The notes: a model not told the origin generated them from the letters alone. A DNA stretch of 64,000 nucleotides from Paenimyroides viscosum (GCF_003858535.1 NZ_RQTJ01000004.1:62001-126000), one strand, 5' to 3'; shown: positions 26,940 to 37,050, counted from the stretch's first letter. Program-made: numbers and translations.

Positions 26940-29900
26940 CTATTTTTTATAATACTTTTTGTATTTGTAAAATGCTAATGAGGCAAGTAGTGCAACCGAA
27001 CCAACGGATATCCATATAAAAGATGGAGTTACTACTTGATCGCCTTTAGCGTAAGAATGTAAACCAGATAGGTAGAAGTTAACACCAAAATAGGTCATCA
27101 TAATGCTGTAAAAAGCCAAAACCGACATAAGGTTGTATATCCATAAACCACGTAATGCAGGTACAAAACGCATGTGAATTACAAATGCATACACCATAAT
27201 TGATATTAACGCCCAAGTTTCTTTAGGATCCCATCCCCAGTAACGTCCCCAGCTTTCGTTAGCCCATTGTCCGCCCAAAAAGTTACCAATAGTTAACATA
27301 ACCAAACCTACAGTAATAGCCATTTCGTTAATATAGGTAATTTCTTTAAGGTTCAATTCCATTTTAGCTTTGTTGTTTTTTGTAGTAAAAATCATTAAAA
27401 ACAAAGCAACAATACCTAAAATCATTCCTAAGGTAAACGGACCGTAACTACCTACAATAACGGCAACGTGTATCATTAACCAATACGAATCTAAAACTGC
27501 AGCTAACGTTCCAATAGATGGATCCATCCAATTCCAATGTGCAATCATTAATACCATTGATGCAACAAACGCAGTAGAAGCGGTAGTTAAACTAGATTTA
27601 CGTCCGAAAATTAAACCAAATATCACGGTAGCCCATGCAACAAAAATCATTGATTCATAAGCGTCTGACCATGGGGCGTGCCCTGATACATACCAACGCG
27701 CAATTAAACCAAGCGTATGTAAAGCAAATAAAGCAATAACAATTCCTGTGCATACTTTAGTTAAAACACGTAACGTTTTATTGTCTTTAAAAATACGAAC
27801 AATTACAATAATGAACATGATAACGGAAACATACATATAATACGAAAATAGCTTTTTAAAGACATCGTATTTATTGTACAAAGTTTCGGCTTTTACTTTT
27901 TGTTCACTAGGAATAACTTTACTTCCATATTTTTTCTGAAAGTTTTTTATTGATTCTAATAACTCGTCTGATGCTTTAAAATCTTTTGTTTCTATTGATT
28001 TTAAAAGCGATGTGGTGTACATTGGTAAGATATTTTTGGTATAGATAGAATCCATACCTTTTAAACCAGACTCGTTCAATTCTAAATACGAAACCCATTT
28101 ATTGTTTTCGTGCCCCGGTATAGGAAATATTTGTAAAATTTTTCCGCTAATGGCAGAATATAAAAGGTTTACTTTTTCATCTGCTGTAATAAAATCTTTT
28201 TGAAATTGATCTTTAACCGATGCTTGATGTGCATCATCTAAAAAATCAACTAATTTATAATTCCCTTTATCATCAAAAAAGTCTGCTAACGATGCATATT
28301 TAGCATCCGAAGGAATACCTATAATAGAACGAATACTATCGTTACCTTTTTTTAGATTGATAATTGGCACATGGTACCACAATTGCGGAAATTGCGTTAT
28401 AGACAACATTACCTGATCAGAATCCATATCACGGAAATGATCGTCTTTACTTACTTTACGAAGTAATTCAGACGAAAACGTATTAATCGGTTTCATACGA
28501 CCGCTAATATCCTGAACAATAATAGATCCAAACAAATCGGCGTGTTCTTGGCTAACAGTTGTTTTAACTAATAGCGAATCTATTTGCGTACTTGTTGGTT
28601 TGTTATGCGCGTGTTGTGCAGTTGCAGAAAACAAACCAAACAACAAACCTATAATAGTTAAAGCTGCTTTTTTAGCGTGAATTTTGTTTAATTTTTTGCG
28701 TAAATCGCTAAAACGCGTGTTTTTGTTAAATAAAATACACAACATGGCAATATAAAGTAAGGTGTAACCAATGTAAGTTATCCAAGTTCCCCAGAAATCG
28801 TGGTTCACAGATAAGTGGGTTCCTTTTTCGTCTGGATCATAAGATGCTTGGAAAAAACGGTAACCTTTATGATCTAAAACGTGGTTCATGTAAATTCTGT
28901 AATCGAATGATTTATCTGGATCAATGATAGTAACCTGACTTTCAAAGGAAGAGTAACTTTTTTCAGTTCCAGGATATTTCTCTGCAATAAAATCGTTCAG
29001 TTTTACTTGGAATGGGGTTGTGTAAACTTTAGATCCGTAAATTAAAGTAAATTCTAAATCGCCAATGATAAAAGATTGTGGTACACCCATTTGTCCTTGC
29101 GAACCCATTAAGGTAACTTCTTCTTCTTTACCTTGTGAACGTACCGTTAATACCAAAGCATCGCTGGTATTTTTAGCTTTAAAATCACCATTCGATTTTA
29201 GAACTTTTTTACCAATTATAGGTCGATCCATAACAAACTGAACACCTTGCAAATCGTACATAGAACGATAGTTTAGTGGGGCAGGTGTATTTGCAACAAC
29301 TTCACCAGTTGCTTGTGTTGCCATTACACGGTAACTTCCTGCAAATGGTGTGCTAATTTGCATTTCACCGCTTTCATTGGTATAAAAATTAATAGCACCT
29401 TCTGTTACCTTATTATAAGAATATAAAACACCATGAATGCTTTCAATAGTTCCTTCTTCAATAAAATGTTCATGACGTTCACCATGATCGGATTCTACTA
29501 ATTTTAAAAAGCTTTTACCGTCTTTAGTTTCTTCAATAACTTCTTCGGCACCCATTATAAAGTCTTTAAACTCAACTTCGAAAGGAATGTTATTAAAATC
29601 TTTTTTAAGTTTAAAATGGTTTGATGCAAATGTGCTTATAAAATTATCTTTATCTAAAGCACCCGAAAACAAACGTTGGTCTTCAAAAGTTCTGCGTTTC
29701 ATTTCGCCTTCTAATTCACCATCAACCATAACGGTTAAAAATGTTTTATCAGAAAAAAACTGGTTTACAGTTTCGGTTTCTCTAATAGGCATCATTCCTT
29801 CAAAACTAATATATCGGGTAACAAACGCACCAATTAATATCAAAATAAAAGAAAGGTGTAGTATTAAAGTGTCCCATTTAGCTTTACTAAATAAGTTGTA

Positions 29901-30101
29901 TCGTTTAATGTTTCCAATAAAGTTAAAAACAAAAATTAACATAATTGCTTCAAACCATTTGGTGTTGTAAACTAAAATTCGTGCTGTATCGGTGTTGTAT
30001 TCATTTTCTATAAACGTTGCAAGACCCATTACGGCTGCAAAAACAATGAATAAAACAGCCATTAACCGGGTAGATGACAAAAAAGAGATAATTTTGCTCA
30101 T
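26940..30101 (-). CDS. CcsBA cytochrome c biogenesis fusion (ResB + CcsA)
   Basis: The 1053-residue polytopic protein joins a ResB/CcsB-like N-terminal half (helices in the first 100 residues, a large periplasmic part, another helix near 450) to a CcsA half with many helices. The haem-handling WWD domain reads WGRYWGWDPKETWA at about residues 951-964, with conserved His motifs (SGHAPWSDAYESM and others). It moves haem across the membrane and attaches it to apocytochrome c (system II). A second periplasmic region (about residues 490-750) lies between the halves, as is usual in Bacteroidota fusions. It is divergent from the aminotransferase gene. Confidence 0.94.
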   Translation of the reverse strand: MSKIISFLSSTRLMAVLFIVFAAVMGLATFIENEYNTDTARILVYNTKWFEAIMLIFVFNFIGNIKRYNLFSKAKWDTLILHLSFILILIGAFVTRYISFEGMMPIRETETVNQFFSDKTFLTVMVDGELEGEMKRRTFEDQRLFSGALDKDNFISTFASNHFKLKKDFNNIPFEVEFKDFIMGAEEVIEETKDGKSFLKLVESDHGERHEHFIEEGTIESIHGVLYSYNKVTEGAINFYTNESGEMQISTPFAGSYRVMATQATGEVVANTPAPLNYRSMYDLQGVQFVMDRPIIGKKVLKSNGDFKAKNTSDALVLTVRSQGKEEEVTLMGSQGQMGVPQSFIIGDLEFTLIYGSKVYTTPFQVKLNDFIAEKYPGTEKSYSSFESQVTIIDPDKSFDYRIYMNHVLDHKGYRFFQASYDPDEKGTHLSVNHDFWGTWITYIGYTLLYIAMLCILFNKNTRFSDLRKKLNKIHAKKAALTIIGLLFGLFSATAQHAHNKPTSTQIDSLLVKTTVSQEHADLFGSIIVQDISGRMKPINTFSSELLRKVSKDDHFRDMDSDQVMLSITQFPQLWYHVPIINLKKGNDSIRSIIGIPSDAKYASLADFFDDKGNYKLVDFLDDAHQASVKDQFQKDFITADEKVNLLYSAISGKILQIFPIPGHENNKWVSYLELNESGLKGMDSIYTKNILPMYTTSLLKSIETKDFKASDELLESIKNFQKKYGSKVIPSEQKVKAETLYNKYDVFKKLFSYYMYVSVIMFIIVIVRIFKDNKTLRVLTKVCTGIVIALFALHTLGLIARWYVSGHAPWSDAYESMIFVAWATVIFGLIFGRKSSLTTASTAFVASMVLMIAHWNWMDPSIGTLAAVLDSYWLMIHVAVIVGSYGPFTLGMILGIVALFLMIFTTKNNKAKMELNLKEITYINEMAITVGLVMLTIGNFLGGQWANESWGRYWGWDPKETWALISIMVYAFVIHMRFVPALRGLWIYNLMSVLAFYSIMMTYFGVNFYLSGLHSYAKGDQVVTPSFIWISVGSVALLASLAFYKYKKYYKK

Positions 30102-30197
30102 AGTAAATAGTTGTTGTGTACTTAGAAATTTCCCAAAAGTACTTAAATTAAATGGCTTGCCTGTGTTTTTAACTTAATTTAAACAAATAAAAAGTCA

Positions 30198-30226
30198 TTG
30201 TGATTTAATAGAAAAAACTACATTTG
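30198..30226 (+). promoter_or_regulatory. Candidate Bacteroidota promoter for the aminotransferase
   Basis: TTG (30198-30200) and TACATTTG (30219-30226) are spaced by 18 bases, matching the flavobacterial -33/-7 consensus, 24 bases before the ATG. Confidence 0.55.
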
Positions 30227-30250
30227 TATTTTAAATAAAAAGATACAATA

Positions 30251-31441
30251 ATGCCTAAAATTTCACATAAAGGTTTACAAATGCCCGAATCGCCAATACG
30301 TAAATTGGTGCCATTTGCAGAAACAGCAAAGAAAAAAGGAAATAAAGTATTTCATTTAAACATTGGTCAGCCCGATATTAAAACACCTGAAGTAGCTTTA
30401 AACGCAGTTAAAAATGCCGATATTACTGTTTTAGAATACAGTCATTCTGCAGGATTTGATTCGTACCGCGAAAAATTAGCAGCTTATTATCAAAAACAAG
30501 GATTGCCAATTAATAAAGAAGATATTATTATTACAACAGGTGGATCTGAAGCGTTGATTTTTGCTATGGGATCTACCATGGATGAAGGTGATGAAATCAT
30601 TATTCCAGAACCTTTTTATGCAAATTACAACGGTTTTTCTACTCAAAATGGTGTAAAGGTTGTACCTGTAATGTCTGGTATTGAAACAGGTTTTGCATTG
30701 CCGCCTATTGCCGATTTTGAAAAACTAATTACTTCACGAACTAAGGCGATTTTAATATGTAATCCTGGTAATCCAACAGGATATATGTATAGTAAAGAAG
30801 AAATTCAACAATTGGCTGCATTGGTTAAAAAACACGATTTGTTTTTAATTGCCGATGAAGTTTACAGAGAATTTGCTTATGATGGTTTTGAACATTTCTC
30901 TGTAATGAACGAAGAAAGCATTGCTGAAAACGCCATAATGATTGATTCAGTTTCTAAAAGATTTAGTATGTGTGGCGCGCGTATTGGTTGTATTGTTTCT
31001 AAAAACAAAGAACTTATGACTACTGCAATGAAGTTTGCACAAGCACGTTTATCGCCACCAACTTATGCACAAATTGCTTCAGAAGCAGCTTTAGATACCC
31101 CTCAATCTTATTTTGATGATGTTATTACAGAATATAAAGAACGCCGTGATACTTTAGTAAATGCTTTAAACGCTATAGACGGCGTACAAGTAGCTATGCC
31201 TAAAGGTGCGTTTTACTGTATTGCTAAATTGCCTGTAACCAATGCAGAAGATTTTGCAAAATGGTTGTTAGAAGAATATGATTTAAACGGTGAAACAGTT
31301 ATGGTTGCACCTGCGGCTGGTTTTTATTCAACACCCGGAGTTGGTTTAAACGAAGTGCGTTTAGCATACGTACTTAATAAAGAAGATTTGATAAAATCTG
31401 CCGAAATTATAAAAGAAGCGTTGAAAGTTTACAACAAATAG
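30251..31441 (+). CDS. Class I/II pyridoxal-phosphate aminotransferase
   Basis: The 396-residue PLP enzyme has Lys236 in SVSKRFSMCGARIG as Schiff-base lysine. NPGNPTGYMYSKEE supplies the conserved Asn and IADEVYREF the Asp/Tyr that hold PLP. It resembles aspartate/aromatic transaminases of the AspB branch; the amino-acid substrate is not resolved. Stand-alone gene between its own promoter and a terminator. Confidence 0.93.
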   Translation: MPKISHKGLQMPESPIRKLVPFAETAKKKGNKVFHLNIGQPDIKTPEVALNAVKNADITVLEYSHSAGFDSYREKLAAYYQKQGLPINKEDIIITTGGSEALIFAMGSTMDEGDEIIIPEPFYANYNGFSTQNGVKVVPVMSGIETGFALPPIADFEKLITSRTKAILICNPGNPTGYMYSKEEIQQLAALVKKHDLFLIADEVYREFAYDGFEHFSVMNEESIAENAIMIDSVSKRFSMCGARIGCIVSKNKELMTTAMKFAQARLSPPTYAQIASEAALDTPQSYFDDVITEYKERRDTLVNALNAIDGVQVAMPKGAFYCIAKLPVTNAEDFAKWLLEEYDLNGETVMVAPAAGFYSTPGVGLNEVRLAYVLNKEDLIKSAEIIKEALKVYNK

Positions 31442-31442
31442 T

Positions 31443-31469
31443 AAAAAGCTGCCACTGGCAGCTTTTTTT
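31443..31469. terminator. Bidirectional terminator
   Basis: The 11-base-pair stem AAAAAGCTGCC/GGCAGCTTTTT with loop ACT lies between convergent genes. Confidence 0.9.
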
Positions 31470-31773
31470 ATTGATTTTTTTTAAGTACGTAGGTATAAAT
31501 CCAAGTAAGTGTAAAGGTTGGTATAAAATCTAAACCAGGTAAAGCTTCTTCTACAAAAGATACAATACCACCAATTGTTCCTACTTTTCCTTTATACATT
31601 GTTTTTAGCAATATAGCCGAAATAGGTGCCCAAATTATATCGGAAAACTCACCAAGCAATGGAATTGCAAAAGAAAGCGTTCCAATAAAATCAAACAATA
31701 AACCTAGAAACAGTAAGCGGTATTTATTCTTATCTGTAACCTTGATTTCTGGTTGTACTACAATTTCATTCAT
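31468..31773 (-). CDS. Small membrane protein of 101 residues
   Basis: I do not recognise a named family. The protein has a short polar N terminus, one long hydrophobic stretch (about residues 23-62, probably two helices, rich in Ile, Leu and Phe) and a third hydrophobic segment near the C terminus (FIPTFTLTWIYTYVL), ending in KKNQ. It looks like a conserved inner-membrane protein. A clear terminator follows the stop. Function is unknown. Confidence 0.75.
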   Translation of the reverse strand: MNEIVVQPEIKVTDKNKYRLLFLGLLFDFIGTLSFAIPLLGEFSDIIWAPISAILLKTMYKGKVGTIGGIVSFVEEALPGLDFIPTFTLTWIYTYVLKKNQ

Positions 31774-31821
31774 TTTTATTAAATTAACTAATTAGTATAT
31801 AGTTAACAAACTACGTGCCAA

Positions 31822-32367
31822 TTATTTAGTGACATATTCCTGAAAAAACTTCTCAAACTTTTTTACTTTCGGAGAAATAACCATGGCACAATAACTTTTT
31901 TCTGGGTTGTTGTTAAAATAATCTCTATGATAATTTTCGGCAAAATAAAAAGTAGATGCCTTACTTACTTTTGTAACCACTGGTTTGTCAAAAATATTTT
32001 CTTGGTTTAAAATTTTTACAAAAAGTTCTGCCTGATCTTTTTGATCTTTAGTAGTGTAAAAAATCTCACTTCGGTATTGAGTTCCTACATCATTTCCTTG
32101 TCGGTTTAAGGTGGTGGGGTCGTGGGTAGCAAAAAACACTTCTAATAATTCTTGATAGGTTACTAAACTGTTATCAAAAACAATTTCAATAGCTTCTGCA
32201 TGCTCTGTTGTGCCAGTGCAAACGTCTTCATACGTTGGGTTTTCGGTTTTACCACCAATATATCCGGGTTTAACCTCTTTAACTCCGTTAATTTTCTGAA
32301 AAATTGCTTCGGAACACCAAAAGCATCCGTTGGCAAAAATAGCAGTTTCAATTTCAGTCAAATTCAT
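31822..32367 (-). CDS. msrA: Peptide methionine-S-sulfoxide reductase
   Basis: From ATG 32367 the enzyme has 181 residues. It contains the catalytic GCFWCSEA motif, GYIGGKTENPTYEDVCTGTTEHAEA, and ENYHRDYF near the C terminus. MsrA reduces the S-epimer of methionine sulfoxide in oxidised proteins. A longer start at 32394 is possible, but the 32367 ATG has an AAGAAA-type upstream sequence and fits usual family N termini better. No MsrB is adjacent. Confidence 0.95.
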   Translation of the reverse strand: MNLTEIETAIFANGCFWCSEAIFQKINGVKEVKPGYIGGKTENPTYEDVCTGTTEHAEAIEIVFDNSLVTYQELLEVFFATHDPTTLNRQGNDVGTQYRSEIFYTTKDQKDQAELFVKILNQENIFDKPVVTKVSKASTFYFAENYHRDYFNNNPEKSYCAMVISPKVKKFEKFFQEYVTK

Positions 32368-32474
32368 TTTCTTTTTATAATTTTCAATTAGCAAATTAAA
32401 ATTACAATTAAAAAATAGGGGTTTTATATTATTTAACTAAAAGTTTAAGTAATTTCGTTTATAAATTTAAAAGT

Positions 32475-33137
32475 ATGATTAAAGCCGAAAATATAAGTAA
32501 ACAGTTTAACGGTTTGCAGGTTTTAAAGAATGTTTCTTTAGAAATTAAAAAGGGCGAAGTTGTAGCTATTGTTGGTTCATCGGGTGCAGGAAAAACGACC
32601 TTGCTTCAAATTTTAGGTGTTTTAGATGCACCTGAAAAAAATACCGATGTTAAATTAACAATAAATGATATTAATGTTTTAGATTTAAAAGACAAACAAT
32701 TAGCTGCTTTTAGAAATAAAAATTTAGGTTTTATTTTTCAGTTTCATCAGTTATTGCCAGAATTTACCGCTTTAGAAAACGTGTGTATTCCGGCATTTAT
32801 TTTAGGAAAAACCAAAGCCGAAGCAGAAAAAGAAGCAAAAGAACTTTTAGATTATTTGGGGTTAAGTCATAGAATTAATCATTTTCCAAGCGAATTATCG
32901 GGAGGAGAACAACAAAGGGTTGCTGTTGCCCGGGCACTGATAAACAAACCAGCAGTAATTTTTGCCGATGAACCTTCGGGTAACCTAGATACTAATACAG
33001 CAGAAAATTTACATGAGTTGTTTTTTAAGTTGCGTGATACCTTTGGACAAACTTTTGTAATTGTGACACACAACGAAGAACTGGCAAATTTAGCCGATCG
33101 TAAATTGGTAATGAGCGATGGTAAATTTGTTGTTTAA
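32475..33137 (+). CDS. LolD/MacB-type ABC transporter ATPase
   Basis: The 220-residue ATPase has Walker [10 protein letters not shown] (34-42), the Q-loop [12 protein letters not shown], signature [15 protein letters not shown], and Walker [13 protein letters not shown] followed by the H-loop VTHNEE. Sequence and length place it with the LolD/FtsE/MacB group that pairs with FtsX-type permeases in lipoprotein release or envelope work. No permease gene is adjacent, so its partner is encoded elsewhere. Confidence 0.9.
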   Translation: MIKAENISKQFNGLQVLKNVSLEIKKGEVVAIVGSSGAGKTTLLQILGVLDAPEKNTDVKLTINDINVLDLKDKQLAAFRNKNLGFIFQFHQLLPEFTALENVCIPAFILGKTKAEAEKEAKELLDYLGLSHRINHFPSELSGGEQQRVAVARALINKPAVIFADEPSGNLDTNTAENLHELFFKLRDTFGQTFVIVTHNEELANLADRKLVMSDGKFVV

Positions 33138-33154
33138 CTTAATAAACTAAAGAA

Positions 33155-33577
33155 GTGATAGAAGATTTTATACAGAATATAACGAAGAACAATAAGGTGT
33201 TTGTAATTGAATTTAAAGAAGACATTGCCATTTCGCAATCTTTACTTTTTAAAGACGATGCCAATAATCCGGTAAATGTTGTGTGTTTTTGGTCAAGTAA
33301 ACAAGCCGCAAGTAAATGTTGTATTGATGATTGGCAAAATTACAAGCCGCAAGAAATCTGTATAGCTACTTTTATAGAAGATTATTTAGTAAATGTTTAC
33401 AATGAAAGTTTTATTGCAGGCATAGATTTTAACGAACAAATGGAAGGTATAGAAGCCGATCCGCTTGATTTAATTTTAGATATTATTAAAGTACTTAAAA
33501 AAAATAAAATGAATATTGAGTTTGAATATTTTAAAAATATAACCGATTTAGAAAATCAAATTCAAAAATTACTTTAA
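33155..33577 (+). CDS. DUF2750 domain protein
   Basis: The 140-residue cytoplasmic protein apparently starts with GTG at 33155; no earlier ATG exists in frame and it lies 17 bases after the ATPase gene. The conserved pattern VVCFWSSKQAASKCCIDDWQNYKPQEI fits the DUF2750 family of unknown role. It is probably cotranscribed with the ABC ATPase gene. Confidence 0.8.
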   Translation: MIEDFIQNITKNNKVFVIEFKEDIAISQSLLFKDDANNPVNVVCFWSSKQAASKCCIDDWQNYKPQEICIATFIEDYLVNVYNESFIAGIDFNEQMEGIEADPLDLILDIIKVLKKNKMNIEFEYFKNITDLENQIQKLL

Positions 33578-33631
33578 AACAGTTATTGCTATTTTCATTA
33601 AATCTAATAAATTAGCACAAATATATTATAT

Positions 33632-35788
33632 ATGAAGAAACTTACTTTATACGCTTTTGTCTTAGCCGGTTTTTTTGCGCAAGCACAAAATAATTTAACT
33701 ATAGAAGAGGCAACTTTGGCGGCACAAAAAGGCTTTGGTACCAAATCTCTTTACGGCGCACAATGGCGAACAGCTAATGAACTTACTTATATCGATGCAT
33801 CTTACAAAGCTTTAGTAGAAAAAAATATTCATGATAAAACGGTTGAAAATTTTGTTACCACTGCCGATCTAGAAAGTGCAGTTGCCGAAGCAATAAACGA
33901 AAAGATTTCTTTTAGAACCATTCCTTTTGATTATCATTGGGATAACGAAAAAGAGTTGTCGTTTACTTATCAAGGTGAAAACGACAAATATTTTGTTGTT
34001 TATAATATCGATACAAAAAAAGTATCAAAAGCTATAAAATTCAATGCTGCTGCATCAGAAGAAATCATCGCACCAAATAAAAATTACATTGTATATTTAA
34101 ATAAAAATAATGTAGAAATTATTTTTACAAATGGCGATGTTGTTAAAGTTACTAATGATCCCGATCATGTTATAAACGGTAGCAGTAATACGCATAGAAA
34201 TGAATTTGGTATTGATCGTGGAATGTGGGTTAGCCCAGACAGTAAGAAAATTTTGTTCTATAAAAAAGACGAGCGTATGGTTAAAAACTATCCGCTGGTT
34301 GATTTTGGAGCAAGAATTGCCGAGGTTAAGGATATAAAATATCCAATGGCTGGCTTAAAATCCGAAGAGGTAAGTTTGCACATTTATGATATCGATACTA
34401 AAAAAACAACTGTACTAAATATCGAAGGTGATAAAGAACAATTTTTAACAATGCCATCTTGGTCACCAAACAGCGAATCGGTTTATGTTGGTGTTTTAAA
34501 TCGTGGTCAAAACCATTTAAAATTGCAAAGATATACGGCATCTACAGGAAATTTTGAAAAACAATTGTTTGAAGAAAAAAGTAAAACCTACGTTGAACCA
34601 AATACACCTTTAAAGTTTTTAAACGATAAAGAGTTTATTTATGTATCAGAGAAAGATGGATACCGCCAAATGTATCGCTATAACACCAACGGTAAGCAAT
34701 TAAATAGTTACGTTTATAAAGATGTTCTTTTTAAAGGTTTTGTAGATGTTTCGCCAAAAGAAATTTACTACATGGGTACAGCCAACAAAGGCATGGATAA
34801 GTTATTGTACAAGGTTGATTTAAAATCAGGGAAAACCATTCCTGTTACTAAAAACTCCGCGACTTATAATGTAGAAATGAATAAAGATAAAACGTGGTAT
34901 TATGCACAATATACCAATTTTACTACACCAAACAATATATCTTTAAACGCAGTGAATGGCAAGTCTACACTAGAATTATTGAATGCACCAAACCCATACG
35001 AAGGTAAAACGGTGTTGCCAAAAGTAGAACTTGTTACCATAAAAGCTGCAGACGGTAAAACAAACTTGAACGGAAGAATTTTATATCCTGCAAATTTTAA
35101 CGAAAACGAAAAATATCCTGTAATGGTGTACGTTTACGGCGGACCTCATGCACAATTAGTTTCTAACCGTTTTGGCGCAGGTGCTGGTGGTTTTGATTAC
35201 TATATGGCACAACAAGGCTTTGTAGTTTTTACTTTGGATAACAGAGGAAGCGAAAACCGCGGACGTGATTTTGAACATGTAATTCATAGAGAATTGGGTC
35301 AGAATGAAATGGCTGATCAAATGAAAGGAGTTGAGTTTTTAAAGTCGAAGAAGTTTGTTAATGCTGATAAAATTGGAGTATACGGTTGGTCTTACGGTGG
35401 ATTTATGACTACAAGTCTTATGCTTAATTATCCTGATACATTTAAAGTTGGTGTTGCCGGCGGACCAGTTATCGATTGGAAATGGTACGAGGTTATGTAT
35501 GGTGAACGTTATATGGATACACCTGAAGAAAACGCTGAAGGCTATGAAAAAGCATCAACCTTAAATAAAGTGAAAAATTTAAAAGGAAGGTTGTTGATGA
35601 TTCATGGAGCACAAGATCCTGTGGTTGTGCAACAACATAGTATGGCGTTTATTGAACAATGTATTAAAGAAGGTAAGCAAGTAGATTATTTCTTGTATCC
35701 AACACATGAGCACAATGTTTCAGGAAAAGACAGAGTGCATTTGAATGCTAAAATTGCCGATTATTTTATCACACATTTAAAAAAATAA
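33632..35788 (+). CDS. S9 family dipeptidyl peptidase (DPP-IV-like)
   Basis: The 718-residue exported protease has a signal peptide (MKKLTLYAFVLAGFFAQAQ). An N-terminal beta-propeller region (about residues 60-460) is followed by a C-terminal alpha/beta hydrolase domain. The nucleophile is Ser587 in GWSYGG, the Asp lies in HGAQDPVV and the His is in THEHNV near 692-694. It also has the NRGSENRGRDFE segment. It should cleave dipeptides from the N termini of peptides in the periplasm, a common nutrition route in Bacteroidota. A hairpin terminator follows. Confidence 0.93.
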   Translation: MKKLTLYAFVLAGFFAQAQNNLTIEEATLAAQKGFGTKSLYGAQWRTANELTYIDASYKALVEKNIHDKTVENFVTTADLESAVAEAINEKISFRTIPFDYHWDNEKELSFTYQGENDKYFVVYNIDTKKVSKAIKFNAAASEEIIAPNKNYIVYLNKNNVEIIFTNGDVVKVTNDPDHVINGSSNTHRNEFGIDRGMWVSPDSKKILFYKKDERMVKNYPLVDFGARIAEVKDIKYPMAGLKSEEVSLHIYDIDTKKTTVLNIEGDKEQFLTMPSWSPNSESVYVGVLNRGQNHLKLQRYTASTGNFEKQLFEEKSKTYVEPNTPLKFLNDKEFIYVSEKDGYRQMYRYNTNGKQLNSYVYKDVLFKGFVDVSPKEIYYMGTANKGMDKLLYKVDLKSGKTIPVTKNSATYNVEMNKDKTWYYAQYTNFTTPNNISLNAVNGKSTLELLNAPNPYEGKTVLPKVELVTIKAADGKTNLNGRILYPANFNENEKYPVMVYVYGGPHAQLVSNRFGAGAGGFDYYMAQQGFVVFTLDNRGSENRGRDFEHVIHRELGQNEMADQMKGVEFLKSKKFVNADKIGVYGWSYGGFMTTSLMLNYPDTFKVGVAGGPVIDWKWYEVMYGERYMDTPEENAEGYEKASTLNKVKNLKGRLLMIHGAQDPVVVQQHSMAFIEQCIKEGKQVDYFLYPTHEHNVSGKDRVHLNAKIADYFITHLKK

Positions 35789-35790
35789 CT

Positions 35791-35825
35791 TTAAAATGCA
35801 TCAGTAATGATGCATTTTAATTTTT
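35791..35825 (+). terminator. Terminator after the S9 peptidase
   Basis: A perfect 13-base-pair stem TTAAAATGCATCA/TGATGCATTTTAA with loop GTAA is followed by T5. Its right arm contains the alternative ATG at 35807 of the next gene, which argues against that start. Confidence 0.75.
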
Positions 35826-35833
35826 CAATTTAT

Positions 35834-36316
35834 ATGGAATCGATCTATAATTTCAAAATAAAAACATTGCAAGGAAAAGAAATTGATTTTAACGATTTCA
35901 GGAATAAAACAATTTTAATTGTTAACACAGCTAGCAAATGTGGTTTTACACCCCAATACAAAGGGTTAGAAAAATTGTATCAACAATACAAAGATCAAGG
36001 TTTAGTGATTTTAGCATTTCCGTGCAATCAGTTTAATAATCAAGAACCTGGAGATTCTTCAACAATAGAAAATAACTGTTTGATTAATTACGGAGTATCT
36101 TTTCCGGTTTTTGAAAAAATAGATGTAAACGGAAAAAACGCACACCCACTATTTAAGTATCTAAAAAAGAGTTTACCCGGTTGCTTCACGAATGCTATAA
36201 AATGGAACTTTGCAAAATTTTTAATTGATGCACATGGAAATCCTGTTAAACGTTTTGCGCCATATACACAACCTGAAAAAATTAACATATTCATGCTAAA
36301 AAATAACTACTTCTAG
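35834..36316 (+). CDS. Glutathione peroxidase (cytoplasmic)
   Basis: From ATG 35834 there are 160 residues without a signal peptide. The peroxidatic Cys36 lies in VNTASKCGFTPQY. FPCNQFNNQEPG (Cys64, Gln66) and IKWNFAKFLID supply the rest of the active site. It is the canonical paralogue of the lipoprotein at 26255. Thiol-dependent peroxidases of this type usually use thioredoxin. The longer frame start at 35807 falls in the terminator hairpin. Confidence 0.93.
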   Translation: MESIYNFKIKTLQGKEIDFNDFRNKTILIVNTASKCGFTPQYKGLEKLYQQYKDQGLVILAFPCNQFNNQEPGDSSTIENNCLINYGVSFPVFEKIDVNGKNAHPLFKYLKKSLPGCFTNAIKWNFAKFLIDAHGNPVKRFAPYTQPEKINIFMLKNNYF

Positions 36317-36414
36317 AGTAGTGAAAAAAAGTTTAAAAACCTATATTTGCTAAACCTTATAAAAATAAAAACACTTACATAATTAATTAAAAAAAATAAT
36401 TACAAATAATTATT

Positions 36415-37029
36415 ATGTTAGTTTTATATCCCGGAGAAAATTTTATTGAATTAGACTTAGGCGTAAAAAAAAGACTTCGGTATGCGGTGTCTAACTTTGG
36501 TCGTTTAATAAGTTTTAAAGATAATATGAAAGAAGGTACATTGCTAAAACCCAATGTTACCAATAATTTACGCATTTTTAGACACAAAGTACCTAAAGAG
36601 GATGCTAAAGGCTATTTGCACAAACACATAATGCTGTCTCGTGCAATTGCAGAGGCATTTGTAGAAAAGCCATCGCCAGAACACAACCATGTTATTCATT
36701 TAGATTTTGATAATCAGAACGATCATTTTACAAATTTAAAATGGGTAACAGAAGCAGAGAAGTATGCGCACCAACGTATAAACCCAAATGTTATTGAAGG
36801 TCATGTTAAACGTGTAGAAAAAAAGCGTTTAGCACAAAAGGGAATGAAATTAGATTCTACCCAAGTAATGCGAATTAAACGTATGATTTTTGATCCACAA
36901 CGTAAAACTAGAATGCGTATAATTGCCAAACAATTTGGTATTAGTGAAATGCAGTTGTATCGTATAAAAACGGGCGAAAATTGGGCTAATGTACCAACGC
37001 CAAACTTTAAAATAAAAGAAGAAAAATAA
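36415..37029 (+). CDS. NUMOD4/HNH-like DNA-binding protein
   Basis: The 204-residue protein begins with a NUMOD4-like motif (RYAVSNFGRLISFKD), followed by an HNH-like region (residues 71-118: HKHIMLSRAIAEAF, EHNHVIHLDFDNQNDHFTNLKWVTEAEK). The C terminus has a helix-turn-helix-like MRIIAKQFGISEMQLYRIKTGENW and a basic linker. This is the plan of HNH homing endonucleases, but here VNHIDGN-type residues read VIHLDFDN, so one His and the second Asn remain while the first Asn is lost. No intron, intein or phage gene is nearby. It may be a domesticated HNH protein acting as a regulator. Confidence 0.7.
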   Translation: MLVLYPGENFIELDLGVKKRLRYAVSNFGRLISFKDNMKEGTLLKPNVTNNLRIFRHKVPKEDAKGYLHKHIMLSRAIAEAFVEKPSPEHNHVIHLDFDNQNDHFTNLKWVTEAEKYAHQRINPNVIEGHVKRVEKKRLAQKGMKLDSTQVMRIKRMIFDPQRKTRMRIIAKQFGISEMQLYRIKTGENWANVPTPNFKIKEEK

Positions 37030-37050
37030 ACAGTAATTTACTGCTTATTT
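37025..37050. terminator. Weak bidirectional hairpin
   Basis: AATAAACAGTAA pairs imperfectly with TTACTGCTTATT, followed by TTTTATTTTT, between convergent genes. Confidence 0.5.

Noticed and set aside
36415..37029. Prophage or group I intron remnant around the HNH-like gene
   Set aside because: Both neighbours are intact ordinary genes, no other phage or intron feature is present, and no interrupted gene can be seen.
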